DNA from: Costertonia aggregata
Lineage (GTDB): Bacteria > Bacteroidota > Bacteroidia > Flavobacteriales > Flavobacteriaceae
Direction: 5' to 3'
DNA length: 64,000 nucleotides
NCBI RefSeq assembly: GCF_013402795.1
Contig: NZ_CP058595.1
Location: forward strand, 3,450,001 to 3,514,000
Each line of letters starts with the position of its first letter. Position 1 is the first letter of the stretch. Position numbers and translations under genes: made by a program. Shown here piece by piece: positions 1 through 8,683 of this stretch. A model generated the notes under the pieces. It was not told the origin of the DNA. It searched no databases and saw only the letters and a list, made by a program, of their open reading frames with translations.

Positions 1-195
1 TGGTTTATGCCGCTTCTTGAATTGGATATTAGCCCACAACTGGTACAGAATATCAAATTGGCAGAAGTGGCTACGGGAATCGGTACTGAAAACGTTCGGC
101 CACCAAGATTACCCTTACAGGGTGCGGAAAGAAAAAGGGTTTTGTCCATCATAGAGCAAGGCATAAAAGCCAGACCAAAACTACCTATTATATGA
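1..195 (+). CDS. Dihydrodipicolinate synthase-family lyase, C-terminal fragment (cut by window edge)
   Basis: The reading frame is open from base 1 (W-F-M-P-L-L-E-L-D) to a TGA at 193-195, so only the last 64 residues are inside the window. The segment resembles the C-terminal helices of class I aldolase/DHDPS-family lyases, including the late PPRLPLQG stretch. Its stop overlaps the ATG of the next gene (ATGA), so the two are translationally coupled. The next three genes are a semialdehyde dehydrogenase, a hydroxyproline epimerase and an amino-acid dehydrogenase. By context this is probably the 1-pyrroline-4-hydroxy-2-carboxylate deaminase of trans-4-hydroxyproline catabolism; that assignment is inference, because the catalytic lysine region lies outside the window. 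Confidence 0.75.
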   Translation, partial: WFMPLLELDISPQLVQNIKLAEVATGIGTENVRPPRLPLQGAERKRVLSIIEQGIKARPKLPII

Positions 196-1778
196 TAACA
201 GGGAAAAATTATATAGGAAACAACCTTTCAGCCGTAGGTTCAGAAATCTTCAAGACTTTTGACCCGCAACAAAACCAACCCAATGCATGGGAATTTTATG
301 AAGCTACTCATGATGAAATTGACCAAGCTGTTCAACTTGCCCATGAGGCGTTTCAGCAATATTGCTTTTTTTCAGGTATTGAAAAAGCTCAATTTTTAAG
401 GACTATCGCCTTGGAAATTGAAGCTTTGGGCGATGTTTTGCTTTCAACCTATTGTAAGGAATCCGGTTTGCCCCAAGGTCGTGCCATAGGTGAGCGGGGC
501 AGGACCATAGCACAATTGAACGCTTTTGCCACTTTGTTGGAAGAAGGTTCTTGGGTAGATGCCACTATTGATACGGCGCAGCCAGATAGACAACCATCAC
601 CAAAAGTTGACCTACGTAAAATGTTGTTTCCATTAGGCCCTATAGCCGTATTTGGCTCCAGTAATTTTCCTTTTGCATTTTCAACGGCAGGTGGCGATAC
701 CGCCAGTGCTCTGGCGGCAGGCTGTCCGGTAATCGTAAAAAGCCACCCGATGCATGCCGGAACAAGTGAGTTGGTCTCTTCAGCGATAACCATTGCCGCC
801 CAAAAGACAGGTATGCCCAATGGTGTCTTTTCAAACTTGAACAGTAAGGGCATCATGGTAGGACAAAAATTGGTGATACACCCCTTGATAAAAGGGGTAG
901 GGTTTACGGGCAGTATCAAAGGGGGTACGGCCCTCTATAAGTTGGCCAATGAACGAGATGAACCCATTCCTGTATTTGCGGAAATGGGAAGTATAAACCC
1001 GGTTATTGTTTTTTCATCTGCACTAAAGAAAGAGAAAGAAGCATGGGCAACGAGTTATGCCAATTCCATGATGTTGGGTGCCGGTCAGTTTTGTACCAAC
1101 CCGGGACTTATTTTAGGTATTAAAAGTGAGGATTTAGATCGTTTTATGGAGGTTTTGGGGAAAGCGCTTGAAAAGCTGGAACCTAGCTGTATGCTTCACC
1201 CGGATATTCACACCAATTTTGAAAATGGAAAGAGAACACTATCGGAACAAGCTGATGTAAGTATTGTCGCCGAATATAGGGGTGACACGAACCGTAACTA
1301 TGCCAAACAAAAGGTATTGAAAATAGACGGCGCTAATTTTTTAAGCAATACTAGACTGCATCAAGAAGTATTTGGCCCGTTTTCAATAGTGGTCGAATGT
1401 GAAAGTATTCGTGAGTTAAAGCAAATTATACAAAAGTTGGATGGACAGCTTACCGGAACAATCTTAGGTAGCGAGAATGAAATCTCTGAACATTCCCAAA
1501 TCGTGAATGCTCTGCAAAATAAGGTAGGACGTATTATTTTCAACGGGGTCCCGACAGGGGTAGAGGTATGCCCGTCCATGCAGCATGGTGGCCCGTTTCC
1601 CGCCTCTACCGACAGCAGGTTTACATCGGTAGGTACTTCGGCCATAAAACGATGGGTACGCCCCGTATCTTATCAAAATTGGCCAAATAATGCGTTGCCC
1701 GATGAGCTTAAAGATGAAAATCCACTTCGGATCATGCGCTTGGTCAATACCATACATACCAATGCATCTATTTTATAA
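192..1778 (+). CDS. Aldehyde dehydrogenase (alpha-ketoglutarate semialdehyde dehydrogenase type)
   Basis: A 528-residue NAD(P)-dependent aldehyde dehydrogenase of the usual family length. The active-site residues are visible: Glu264 in AEMGS and the nucleophile Cys301 in GAGQFCTNPG. The sequence is closest in character to 2,5-dioxovalerate (alpha-ketoglutarate semialdehyde) dehydrogenases, which end the hydroxyproline, arabinose and glucarate pathways by making 2-oxoglutarate. The hydroxyproline epimerase follows 9 bp downstream and a lyase overlaps its start, so 2-oxoglutarate formation from hydroxyproline is the likely role. Cytosolic; no signal peptide. Long minus-strand frames across this gene are shadows. 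Confidence 0.9.
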   Translation: MITGKNYIGNNLSAVGSEIFKTFDPQQNQPNAWEFYEATHDEIDQAVQLAHEAFQQYCFFSGIEKAQFLRTIALEIEALGDVLLSTYCKESGLPQGRAIGERGRTIAQLNAFATLLEEGSWVDATIDTAQPDRQPSPKVDLRKMLFPLGPIAVFGSSNFPFAFSTAGGDTASALAAGCPVIVKSHPMHAGTSELVSSAITIAAQKTGMPNGVFSNLNSKGIMVGQKLVIHPLIKGVGFTGSIKGGTALYKLANERDEPIPVFAEMGSINPVIVFSSALKKEKEAWATSYANSMMLGAGQFCTNPGLILGIKSEDLDRFMEVLGKALEKLEPSCMLHPDIHTNFENGKRTLSEQADVSIVAEYRGDTNRNYAKQKVLKIDGANFLSNTRLHQEVFGPFSIVVECESIRELKQIIQKLDGQLTGTILGSENEISEHSQIVNALQNKVGRIIFNGVPTGVEVCPSMQHGGPFPASTDSRFTSVGTSAIKRWVRPVSYQNWPNNALPDELKDENPLRIMRLVNTIHTNASIL

Positions 1779-1787
1779 CCAACAGAT

Positions 1788-2795
1788 ATGGGGAAAAGTG
1801 TTTTTCAATGTATAGATGCCCATACCTGCGGAAATCCCGTTAGGGTAGTGAAAACCGGTGCACCTGAATTGATAGGGAAAAACATGAGCGAGAAAAGACA
1901 GCATTTTCTAAAAGAATATGACTGGATCCGCAGAGGGCTTATGTTCGAGCCGAGAGGGCACGATATGATGAGCGGAAGCATTTTTTACCCACCTTCACAT
2001 ATCGAAAATGATTTGGGAATCCTTTTTATAGAGACTAGCGGTTGCCTGCCTATGTGTGGCCATGGAACCATTGGAGCTATAACCATCGCTATCGAAGAGG
2101 GGTTGATTGTCCCGAAAATCGAAGGGAAAATCCGCATGGAAACCCCTGCCGGTCTGGTACGGATAACCTACCAAAAGACCAATTCAAAAGTTGATTGGGT
2201 AAAATTGACCAATGTAAAATCGTATTTGGCCGCTACAGAGCTAAAAATAGACTGTTCCGAATTGGGGGAGCTATTGTTTGATGTTTCTTACGGGGGTAAT
2301 TTTTATGCCATTGTGGATGAACAGCCAAATTTTACGGGTATACAAGACTTTTCGGCCAATGCATTGATACGGTTCAGTCAGGAAATCCGTGAGAAAATCA
2401 ACCAAAAGTATCAAGATATGTTTATTCATCCTAAGGATAAGACCATTAGGGACGTAACCCATGTTTTATGGGCTGGGAGAACCATTTCAACTGCGGCAAC
2501 TGCCAGAAACGCTGTTTTTTATGGGGACAAAGCTATTGACCGTTCCCCTTGTGGAACAGGAACATCTGCCCGTATGGCACAATGGTTTGCCAAGGGCAAG
2601 CTAAAAAAGGGAGACGCTTTCATACATGAAAGTTTTATAGGTTCACAGTTCATAGGTAGGGTAGAGGATGAAACAACGCTAGTTGGGTTCAATGCCATTG
2701 TACCGAGCATTCAAGGATGGGCAAGAATATATGGCCATAATAGTATCACGATCGATGATGATGACCCTTATGCCCATGGTTTTCAAGTTATTTGA
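1788..2795 (+). CDS. 4-hydroxyproline 2-epimerase (proline racemase family)
   Basis: A 335-residue proline racemase-family protein. Both catalytic cysteines are present: Cys90 in LPMCGHGTIG and Cys255 in DRSPCGTGTSA. The pair distinguishes true epimerases from the Thr/Cys dehydratases of the same family. The enzyme is expected to convert trans-4-hydroxy-L-proline to cis-4-hydroxy-D-proline, the substrate of the FAD dehydrogenase encoded next. It lies 9 bp after the aldehyde dehydrogenase in what looks like a single operon. Proline racemase itself is the alternative, but the neighbouring lyase and semialdehyde dehydrogenase favour hydroxyproline. Confidence 0.88.
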   Translation: MGKSVFQCIDAHTCGNPVRVVKTGAPELIGKNMSEKRQHFLKEYDWIRRGLMFEPRGHDMMSGSIFYPPSHIENDLGILFIETSGCLPMCGHGTIGAITIAIEEGLIVPKIEGKIRMETPAGLVRITYQKTNSKVDWVKLTNVKSYLAATELKIDCSELGELLFDVSYGGNFYAIVDEQPNFTGIQDFSANALIRFSQEIREKINQKYQDMFIHPKDKTIRDVTHVLWAGRTISTAATARNAVFYGDKAIDRSPCGTGTSARMAQWFAKGKLKKGDAFIHESFIGSQFIGRVEDETTLVGFNAIVPSIQGWARIYGHNSITIDDDDPYAHGFQVI

Positions 2796-2824
2796 ACTTT
2801 TTTTATGATTAAATAGAGGAAATA

Positions 2825-4078
2825 ATGAGCAAGAGCATTATCATAATCGGTGGCGGAATCGTTGGTTTAAGTACCGCTTATTTTTTGCAAAAGGAGGGTC
2901 ACCAAGTTACCGTCATCGATAAATCCGACATTACTTCTGGGGCATCTTTCGTAAATGCGGGATATATTACCCCTAGCCATATTATTCCCTTGGCATCGCC
3001 GGGAATGATCAGAACAGGGCTAAAAATGATGTTCAATTCGTCAAGCCCATTTTATATGAAACCCCGTTGGGACCCTGATTTCTTTAAATGGTCGTGGTAT
3101 TTTCATAAATCATCCACAAAAGAAAAGGTAGAGGAAGCGATTCCCGTTATCAAGGATATCAATATTTTGAGCAGGGAATTATATACCGATATAAAGAAAT
3201 CAGGGGATTTGGGCGATTTTCAATTGGAAAGAAAAGGTCTCTTGATGCTGTACAAGACCCATAAATGCTACGAACATGAAATAAAAGTAGCCAAAAAGGC
3301 CAGTTTTTTAGGATTGGAAGTAAAGGAACTCGGCAAGCAGGAACTTTCGATTGTTGAACCCAATATCGCTATTGATGCGGAAGGGGCCATTCATTATGAA
3401 TGTGATGGACATACTACCCCAACCGAATTTATGCCCAAAATGGTTGAACATCTAAAAAAAGCGGGGTTGCAAATTAAAACCAATGAAGAGGTTGTGGATT
3501 TGACCGAGAAAAATTCACAAATCCAATCGATAAAAACCACCAAAACCACATATACCGCCGATGAAGTGATTTTAGCTGCGGGATCGTGGAGCGGCATACT
3601 TTCTAAAATCTTGGATATCAAATTACCCTTACAGGCAGGTAAAGGCTATAGAATAAATGTGCACAGACCTACGGGAATATCGTTGCCCGCTATATTAATG
3701 GAAGCTAAGATGGCCGTTACCCCTATGAACGGTTTCACCAGATTTGCCGGTACCATGGAATTCTCTGGAATTAACGATACCATCAGAAAAGAAAGAGTGC
3801 TCGCCATTGCCAACGGCGCAAAGGCATTTTACCCAGAACTTGAAATACGCGCAGATGAAATTGCAAATGCCCAAACGGGCATGCGGCCCGTAACTCCCGA
3901 TGGGTTGCCCTATATTGGTCGATGCCAAAGGTTAAAGAACCTTACTTTTGCAACGGGCCATGCCATGATGGGTTGGAGCTTAGGCCCTGCCACGGGCAAA
4001 TTGGTTTCCGAAATTATCGATGGCAAAAAGACCTCGATGCATATAGACGCTTTTCACCCGGAAAGAAGGTTTAACTAA
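2825..4078 (+). CDS. FAD-dependent D-amino-acid (D-hydroxyproline) dehydrogenase
   Basis: A 417-residue DAO-fold flavoprotein. The N-terminus carries the dinucleotide-binding motif IIIIGGGIVGLSTAYFL (about residues 4-20), and the C-terminus has the conserved TGMRPVTPDGLPYIG and ATGHAMMGWSLGP segments of DadA-like enzymes. Placed 29 bp behind the epimerase, it should oxidise cis-4-hydroxy-D-proline to the pyrroline that the upstream lyase-family enzyme deaminates. The natural electron acceptor cannot be read from the sequence. It is the last gene of the operon; a strong hairpin with a T-run begins 30 bp after its stop. Confidence 0.85.
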   Translation: MSKSIIIIGGGIVGLSTAYFLQKEGHQVTVIDKSDITSGASFVNAGYITPSHIIPLASPGMIRTGLKMMFNSSSPFYMKPRWDPDFFKWSWYFHKSSTKEKVEEAIPVIKDINILSRELYTDIKKSGDLGDFQLERKGLLMLYKTHKCYEHEIKVAKKASFLGLEVKELGKQELSIVEPNIAIDAEGAIHYECDGHTTPTEFMPKMVEHLKKAGLQIKTNEEVVDLTEKNSQIQSIKTTKTTYTADEVILAAGSWSGILSKILDIKLPLQAGKGYRINVHRPTGISLPAILMEAKMAVTPMNGFTRFAGTMEFSGINDTIRKERVLAIANGAKAFYPELEIRADEIANAQTGMRPVTPDGLPYIGRCQRLKNLTFATGHAMMGWSLGPATGKLVSEIIDGKKTSMHIDAFHPERRFN

Positions 4079-4107
4079 TACTTACATCGTCAAATTTCAT
4101 TAAATAT

Positions 4108-4136
4108 AAAAAGCTTCACATTTGTGAAGCTTTTTT
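4108..4136 (+). terminator. Rho-independent terminator of the hydroxyproline operon
   Basis: A perfect 13-bp stem (4108-4120 with 4123-4135) built on AAGCTTCACA/TGTGAAGCTT runs straight into a T-run. It sits 30 bp behind the last hydroxyproline gene. Its T-run overlaps the left copy of the tRNA-Ser-like direct repeat (4132-4149). Confidence 0.85.
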
Positions 4137-4149
4137 GCGGAGAAAGAGG
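4132..4149. repeat. Left copy of a tRNA-Ser 3'-end direct repeat (possible att site)
   Basis: The 18 nt TTTTTGCGGAGAAAGAGG here match 48113-48130 (TTTTCGCGGAGAAAGAGG) at 17 of 18 positions, including a 13-nt exact core (4137-4149 and 48118-48130). The right copy consists of the last 11 nt of tRNA-Ser(UGA) plus its immediate flank. Both copies have the same orientation. This is the arrangement left by tyrosine-recombinase integration at a tRNA 3' end. It is short and purine-rich, and half of it may belong to the adjacent dispersed repeat, so it is only a candidate. Confidence 0.45.
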
Positions 4150-4312
4150 AACTATCCAAATTCTCATTTTTATAGTTTTTATAGGGCTTAAATCAGCTCT
4201 CGAAATTTAGTGACACCGAATTCGCCCCTTTTTAACAAAAATTTAGGAGTTTTGTAGATTTTACCCCGTCTTTGAATTCAAATTGCCACAAATGAGCGTG
4301 AATTATATTTTT
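4150..4312. repeat. Dispersed repeat, copy A (partner at 39934-40094)
   Basis: About 160 bp align with 39934-40094 in the same orientation at roughly 75-80 percent identity by eye. An exact 22-nt block (4154-4175 matching 39939-39960) contains CCAAATTCTCATTTTTATAG. Further shared blocks are ATAGGGCTTAAA, CCCTTTTTAACAAA, TTTAGGAGTTTTG and TCTTTGAATTCAAAT. No reading frame is conserved between the copies. Copies A and B bracket the secretion/RHS locus. Confidence 0.8.
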
Positions 4313-4727
4313 CCAAATGCCTTTTACGTATTTTATTCTAATATAACCTCAAACCCATATATCTATACCAATCGATAGCTGCCATTGTAACGGTTATTTT
4401 AAACACAATTCTTTTGTCTAAAATTCTTGATTAAGTTCGAGAATAATGGTTCGAAATGCTGGTATAAAGATGTTTTTTAAAACCTATAGTATTCGTCACT
4501 TTTGGTTTCTAGTGCTTAAGTAACGGGAACTTTTATAGAGTTAATACACGGATTAATTATAACCACTTAAGTATATCCAATGAATTTCGAAAACCATGTA
4601 CCGTAAGAAGAAAATGTCCTTGTATTTTTTTAGTTCCTGATAGGAGAAGTGAATCAAAATTTTCAATTTTTTTAAAATGTAATATTGTAAGTGAATGCTA
4701 CCAAATATAGATGACGCGACGATAATA
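4313..4727. other. AT-rich non-coding stretch
   Basis: No frame of useful length, no tRNA and no clear hairpin terminator for the converging minus-strand operon was seen here. It is AT-rich and separates dispersed repeat copy A from the end of the PilO/GspM-like gene. It may contain the 3' untranslated region of that operon. Confidence 0.5.
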
Positions 4728-5246
4728 TCATTCTATACTCTGCAAAAAGACAGTAGCCGTTAAAAATTCTTTGCGAGTCCTATAGTTTTTCTTTTTCTCT
4801 AAATCAAGGTGCATTACCTCTCCAAAATTATTTTTATGTTCTATCTCGTATATTATTTTCAGAATCCCATCATAATTTCCTTCAAGTGTAAATGGAAAAG
4901 TTATTAATTTTCCTATGCTGTCACTAGATGATAAATGAGCGCTATTGAAATCCAATATTTTTATATTATTGATTTTGGATTCTAAATTTAGTATCCGTAA
5001 TAAATCATTTTCAATAGAATTACTATTAAAATTCATGGCACCTAAAATCGAGTCCAAGTATTTTTCTTGTTTTGTTTGAGTGGATAATAGTTTAGGTATT
5101 TCCCCAACAAAATTTTCTTGTTCAACAAGTGCAAGATATTTTTTTCTCTCCTCCAAGGTTTTGGAAATGCCAAGACTGTAACTTAAAAAAAGTAGAAATA
5201 AAATGGCAACCAATAGAACCATGTTTTTTTGTTTACTGCTCATCAT
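4728..5246 (-). CDS. PilO/GspM-like inner-membrane assembly protein
   Basis: A 172-residue bitopic protein. After a short basic cytoplasmic tail (MMSSKQKN), a single membrane helix (about residues 9-26) leads into a coiled-coil-prone periplasmic segment and a small alpha/beta domain. This is the architecture of GspM/PilO subunits of the inner-membrane platform. Sequence similarity to the families is weak, and the call rests mainly on size, topology and position directly after a GspL/PilN-like gene and a secretin. It overlaps the upstream gene by 14 bp and is the last gene of the minus-strand secretion operon. Confidence 0.6.
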   Translation of the reverse strand: MMSSKQKNMVLLVAILFLLFLSYSLGISKTLEERKKYLALVEQENFVGEIPKLLSTQTKQEKYLDSILGAMNFNSNSIENDLLRILNLESKINNIKILDFNSAHLSSSDSIGKLITFPFTLEGNYDGILKIIYEIEHKNNFGEVMHLDLEKKKNYRTRKEFLTATVFLQSIE

Positions 5247-6444
5247 CCAAAACTATTTTAATTGAAAACAAGGAATTGTCTTTATTTTGATAATCAAAAT
5301 CCAATGTCTCGACCTTACGTATCCAAGATTTGGTTTCTAGCTGTTCAATCCATATTGAAAATTCATTTGTATTGAATGAATTGCCCTCTATGATTATAAT
5401 ATTTTCCTCTACCTCAACTGGTTTGGAGTTTCTTAAAGGCTTTAATAACGGTTGATACTGTATTTGATGAATTAAAACAGAAGTTGGTACCGATTTACCG
5501 ATGCCGTCCAAATAATAAGAAGATTTTGAATTTCCCGAAGATAAAATTGCATCTAACCTTTTTTGCTTTTCTACTACTCGCTCTGTTAATTCACTTAGGT
5601 TTTTTTTGTTGATTCCATTTATTTCGGTAAGCGTACGCAATTCCCCTACTTTTTGAAAATAATGATTGAAAAAGAAGAAATTCAAAAGTAAAATTGTCAA
5701 AACCAGACCTAGGGAAAGCTTAGAAACTACGTCAAAAAAGCGTTTGTTTTGGAACTCACTTTTGTAATATTCATTCAGTTCAGTTAGGTTGGAAAAGCCG
5801 ATTCCTCCTTTTGAAATAAAGCTTAATATTCCGGAAAAACCTAAAAGAAAATCATTCTCTATCTCTAGGCCGTTTATTTCATAATGTACAGGCTCATTAT
5901 GTTCAAATCGGGTAATTGAATTAATTGTTGCGCTATCAAATAAAAGCTCTGTGTTAGATGTTCTGACGATATCCCTTTCAATATGATTCTTTATGTTCAC
6001 TAACGAACAGACGCCCAATGAAATATTCACTACGCTTATCTTTTTTGCAATAAGTTCTTTAAGCAACTCATTTACCTTGTCTTTTTTTATTATGGAAATG
6101 ACCGTATGTTCACCAAAGCTAACCAGTTCGTAATAGAAATTTTCAAAATTGAAATTGGGAAAAGCCTTCTCAACCAAAGCTTTTGGATTGTTTTTGGATT
6201 TTGTCTTTAGGATCTTTGATAGAACATCATTTGTATTGAAAATGATGGTCGTAGGACAGTTTTTTTTACGTGTTTTAAAAAGATTATCCAAACTTTGGTA
6301 CTCCTTTCTTTCTGATATTAAAAGTTCACCTTTCTTTCTTTCCATTGCCAGAAAAAAGTAGCTCCTTGTATGTGGGACATCGTTAACTTCGATACTCGTA
6401 TAAAGGTTCCCTTCTTTTAAATATGTAACTATTGAATCAATCAC
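5233..6444 (-). CDS. GspL/PilN-like platform protein
   Basis: A 403-residue protein with a long cytoplasmic N-terminal region (about 1-240). A single hydrophobic helix follows around 247-265 (LSLGLVLTILLLNFFFF), then a coiled coil and a C-terminal ferredoxin-like domain. GspL has this order: an actin-like cytoplasmic half that holds GspE, one helix, and a periplasmic half that pairs with GspM. It probably corresponds to PilM plus PilN fused, as in GspL. The sequence is divergent, so the cytoplasmic actin-like fold is inferred, not recognised by motif. It lies 1 bp downstream of the secretin gene. Confidence 0.6.
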   Translation of the reverse strand: MIDSIVTYLKEGNLYTSIEVNDVPHTRSYFFLAMERKKGELLISERKEYQSLDNLFKTRKKNCPTTIIFNTNDVLSKILKTKSKNNPKALVEKAFPNFNFENFYYELVSFGEHTVISIIKKDKVNELLKELIAKKISVVNISLGVCSLVNIKNHIERDIVRTSNTELLFDSATINSITRFEHNEPVHYEINGLEIENDFLLGFSGILSFISKGGIGFSNLTELNEYYKSEFQNKRFFDVVSKLSLGLVLTILLLNFFFFNHYFQKVGELRTLTEINGINKKNLSELTERVVEKQKRLDAILSSGNSKSSYYLDGIGKSVPTSVLIHQIQYQPLLKPLRNSKPVEVEENIIIIEGNSFNTNEFSIWIEQLETKSWIRKVETLDFDYQNKDNSLFSIKIVLDDEQ

Positions 6445-6445
6445 A

Positions 6446-8680
6446 TTAATAGATAACCGTAGGTTTAATAAGAATGGTCAATTTTTGTTTACTATCCTCT
6501 CTTTTTCTTTTGCTAAAAAGCCATTTAATAACAGGTACTCTCGCCAAAAAGGGTACTCCACTCCCGGAATCGTTCTTTATTTTTTCTTCCAAGCCGCCCA
6601 ATACAGCCAAATCTTGATCTTGCATTCTAATGATGGAGCTGAACTCTCGTGAAGTCAATCCTGGCGGGGCATCGTCCTCGATTCGTTCACCGCTAAAATC
6701 AGATTGTATCACATTAATGTCCAAAGTTACCTGGCCGTTTCCCGAAACAAGAGGTTTGATGCTAACGGCCAACTGGGCATCTATCGGCTGGTAGTTCCTG
6801 ACTTCCGATGTTGTTGGTATCTGTGAGCCAAAAAAGTTCTGGTTGGTTACTACATAATAGGTAGTCTCACCAATAGAAAGATTGGCCCTATGTCCATTTA
6901 GTGTGGACAATTTTGGAGTAGAACGAATCTTTAAATTCCCGTTTTCTTCCATTGCTTTGATAGTAGCGAAAAAGTTAGGCACTACCTTTCCAATGTTGAA
7001 AGACCCAAAACCATCAAATCCTCCAATGATTTTATTTACTGTATTGGCACCTAAGGTTAAATCGGTTTGCGGAAACACTCCCCCTTGCGTCGTTGTTGGA
7101 GTATCGGCGATTCCCCAACTAATGCCCGTTTCAACGGTAGCGGACTTTTTCACCTCAATCAACATGACCTCAATAAGAATAACGGGTACGGGTTTGTCTA
7201 TTTCCTTTATAAAACTTTTGAATCTATTGATATTAGCGGCCGGACCACTTACCAAAAAACTATTTAGTTCAAAATCTATTTTTATATCTAAATCTGCTAT
7301 AATATCATCTGGCAAAATACTGACCAATGCTTCTACATTGGTGTCATAATTATCAAAGGAACTGTATTGGGTGTTAATTCGTCTAGAACTATTTATACTT
7401 TGGTTATTGAAACCCTGATTGCTAAATCCCTGATTTCCTTGAATGCCACCTTGAATTCCGGATGTATTTCCCAAATAGTTTACATTACCACCTATTGTTC
7501 TACCCGCCATTCTGCTACCAACTCCACTCTGCGAAGGGTCGCCCAATAATTCTATTGAACGGTGCATCATTTGAATGACCTCTACTCTTCGTACACTTAA
7601 TTGGTCAGTGAGACCAAAAAAGTATATACCATCTTCTTTTTTGTAAGTGAATGTTGCAGCAGCGTTTACCGAGGAGGTAGTATTACCAAAACCACTGTTC
7701 CCTCTATTTGATGAGCCATTGGTATTAGGCACTTGAGAATTGTTGCCATTAAATCTATTATCAATTGGCTCACTTTTTGTACTACTTTCAAATATTCGTT
7801 CCAATAGTGTGTCATAGTAAATTTCGTTCGCTTTGAAGGTAACGTTACCTGCTTGTTCCAAGGGAGTTGCCGTGTAAACGTCCAGATTAAGGTCTAAGCT
7901 TATTTCATTAATAATGGTAGCGATAGGTGTATTGACAAAATCGACTTTCAGGATACGATTGGTAGAGTCCAGTACTTCATATTTTAAATTGTCACGAAAT
8001 ATCCTATTACGTCCTGCTTGCCTCGGTGAGTTTTCAATATCTTTTTGATCAAATAAATAAAAACCGTCTCTTGATTTTGAAAAAACCAAATTGTTCACTT
8101 CGGCCAATTTTGCCAATCCTGTTTCCAAAGGCACGGCTTTTAGATATATATTTAGTGGTAATTGCTCCATACCACTACCGAACAAGAGATTTTGTCCGGT
8201 TATATCCATTATTTTCCGAAACACTTTTTCCAATCCATCCTGCTCAAGGTCCATCGAAATTAAATTCGCTGTAGGGTCGAAATTTATCTTGATTTCTTTT
8301 TCAATGATTTCTGGTGGCGGCGGATTGTATTTTTTAATCGATAAAATATTACCTGAAAAATTGATATCCAAGTTATATTCTTTACATAGAAACACTAGAA
8401 GATCAGCTACGGTAACATTGGAAAAATTATTGACAATATTGATGCCTTGCAAAGAGGGATCAACATTTATATTTACTTTATGAACTTGGGAAATGGCCAG
8501 TAAAAAATTTGATAAAGTGACATTGGTGACATTAACATCCAGTTTAAGGTTTTCTGTGAGCCCAGAATTTTCTACGGCAAGTAACTCCAGGTTGTTTTTA
8601 ATATTTTGAATCCTGTTTTCTTCCTGTGTATAAAGAACAGAAGAAAAGGCAAAACAGGCAATCAATAGTATTTTTCTCAT
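6446..8680 (-). CDS. Secretin (GspD/PilQ family outer-membrane channel)
   Basis: A 744-residue secretin. It starts with a signal peptide (RKILLIACFAFSSVLYTQ), followed by short N-domains (STN/secretin-N type, about 45-300), a Ser/Gly/Asn-rich linker (about 305-415) and the C-terminal beta-barrel module from about 495. That module has the typical VPVILIEVMLIEV strand, the IRSTPKLSTLNG segment, the DLAVLGGL lip and a final LTILIKPTVIY strand. The protein should form the multimeric outer-membrane gate of a type II secretion or pilus machine. The asparagine-rich linker is unusual for the family. It sits between the GspE ATPase gene (3 bp upstream) and the GspL-like gene. Confidence 0.92.
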   Translation of the reverse strand: MRKILLIACFAFSSVLYTQEENRIQNIKNNLELLAVENSGLTENLKLDVNVTNVTLSNFLLAISQVHKVNINVDPSLQGINIVNNFSNVTVADLLVFLCKEYNLDINFSGNILSIKKYNPPPPEIIEKEIKINFDPTANLISMDLEQDGLEKVFRKIMDITGQNLLFGSGMEQLPLNIYLKAVPLETGLAKLAEVNNLVFSKSRDGFYLFDQKDIENSPRQAGRNRIFRDNLKYEVLDSTNRILKVDFVNTPIATIINEISLDLNLDVYTATPLEQAGNVTFKANEIYYDTLLERIFESSTKSEPIDNRFNGNNSQVPNTNGSSNRGNSGFGNTTSSVNAAATFTYKKEDGIYFFGLTDQLSVRRVEVIQMMHRSIELLGDPSQSGVGSRMAGRTIGGNVNYLGNTSGIQGGIQGNQGFSNQGFNNQSINSSRRINTQYSSFDNYDTNVEALVSILPDDIIADLDIKIDFELNSFLVSGPAANINRFKSFIKEIDKPVPVILIEVMLIEVKKSATVETGISWGIADTPTTTQGGVFPQTDLTLGANTVNKIIGGFDGFGSFNIGKVVPNFFATIKAMEENGNLKIRSTPKLSTLNGHRANLSIGETTYYVVTNQNFFGSQIPTTSEVRNYQPIDAQLAVSIKPLVSGNGQVTLDINVIQSDFSGERIEDDAPPGLTSREFSSIIRMQDQDLAVLGGLEEKIKNDSGSGVPFLARVPVIKWLFSKRKREDSKQKLTILIKPTVIY

Positions 8681-8683
8681 AGG

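Noticed and set aside
449-919. 156-codon minus-strand frame
   Set aside because: It lies wholly inside the aldehyde dehydrogenase gene with the enzyme's active-site codons on the other strand; a shadow.
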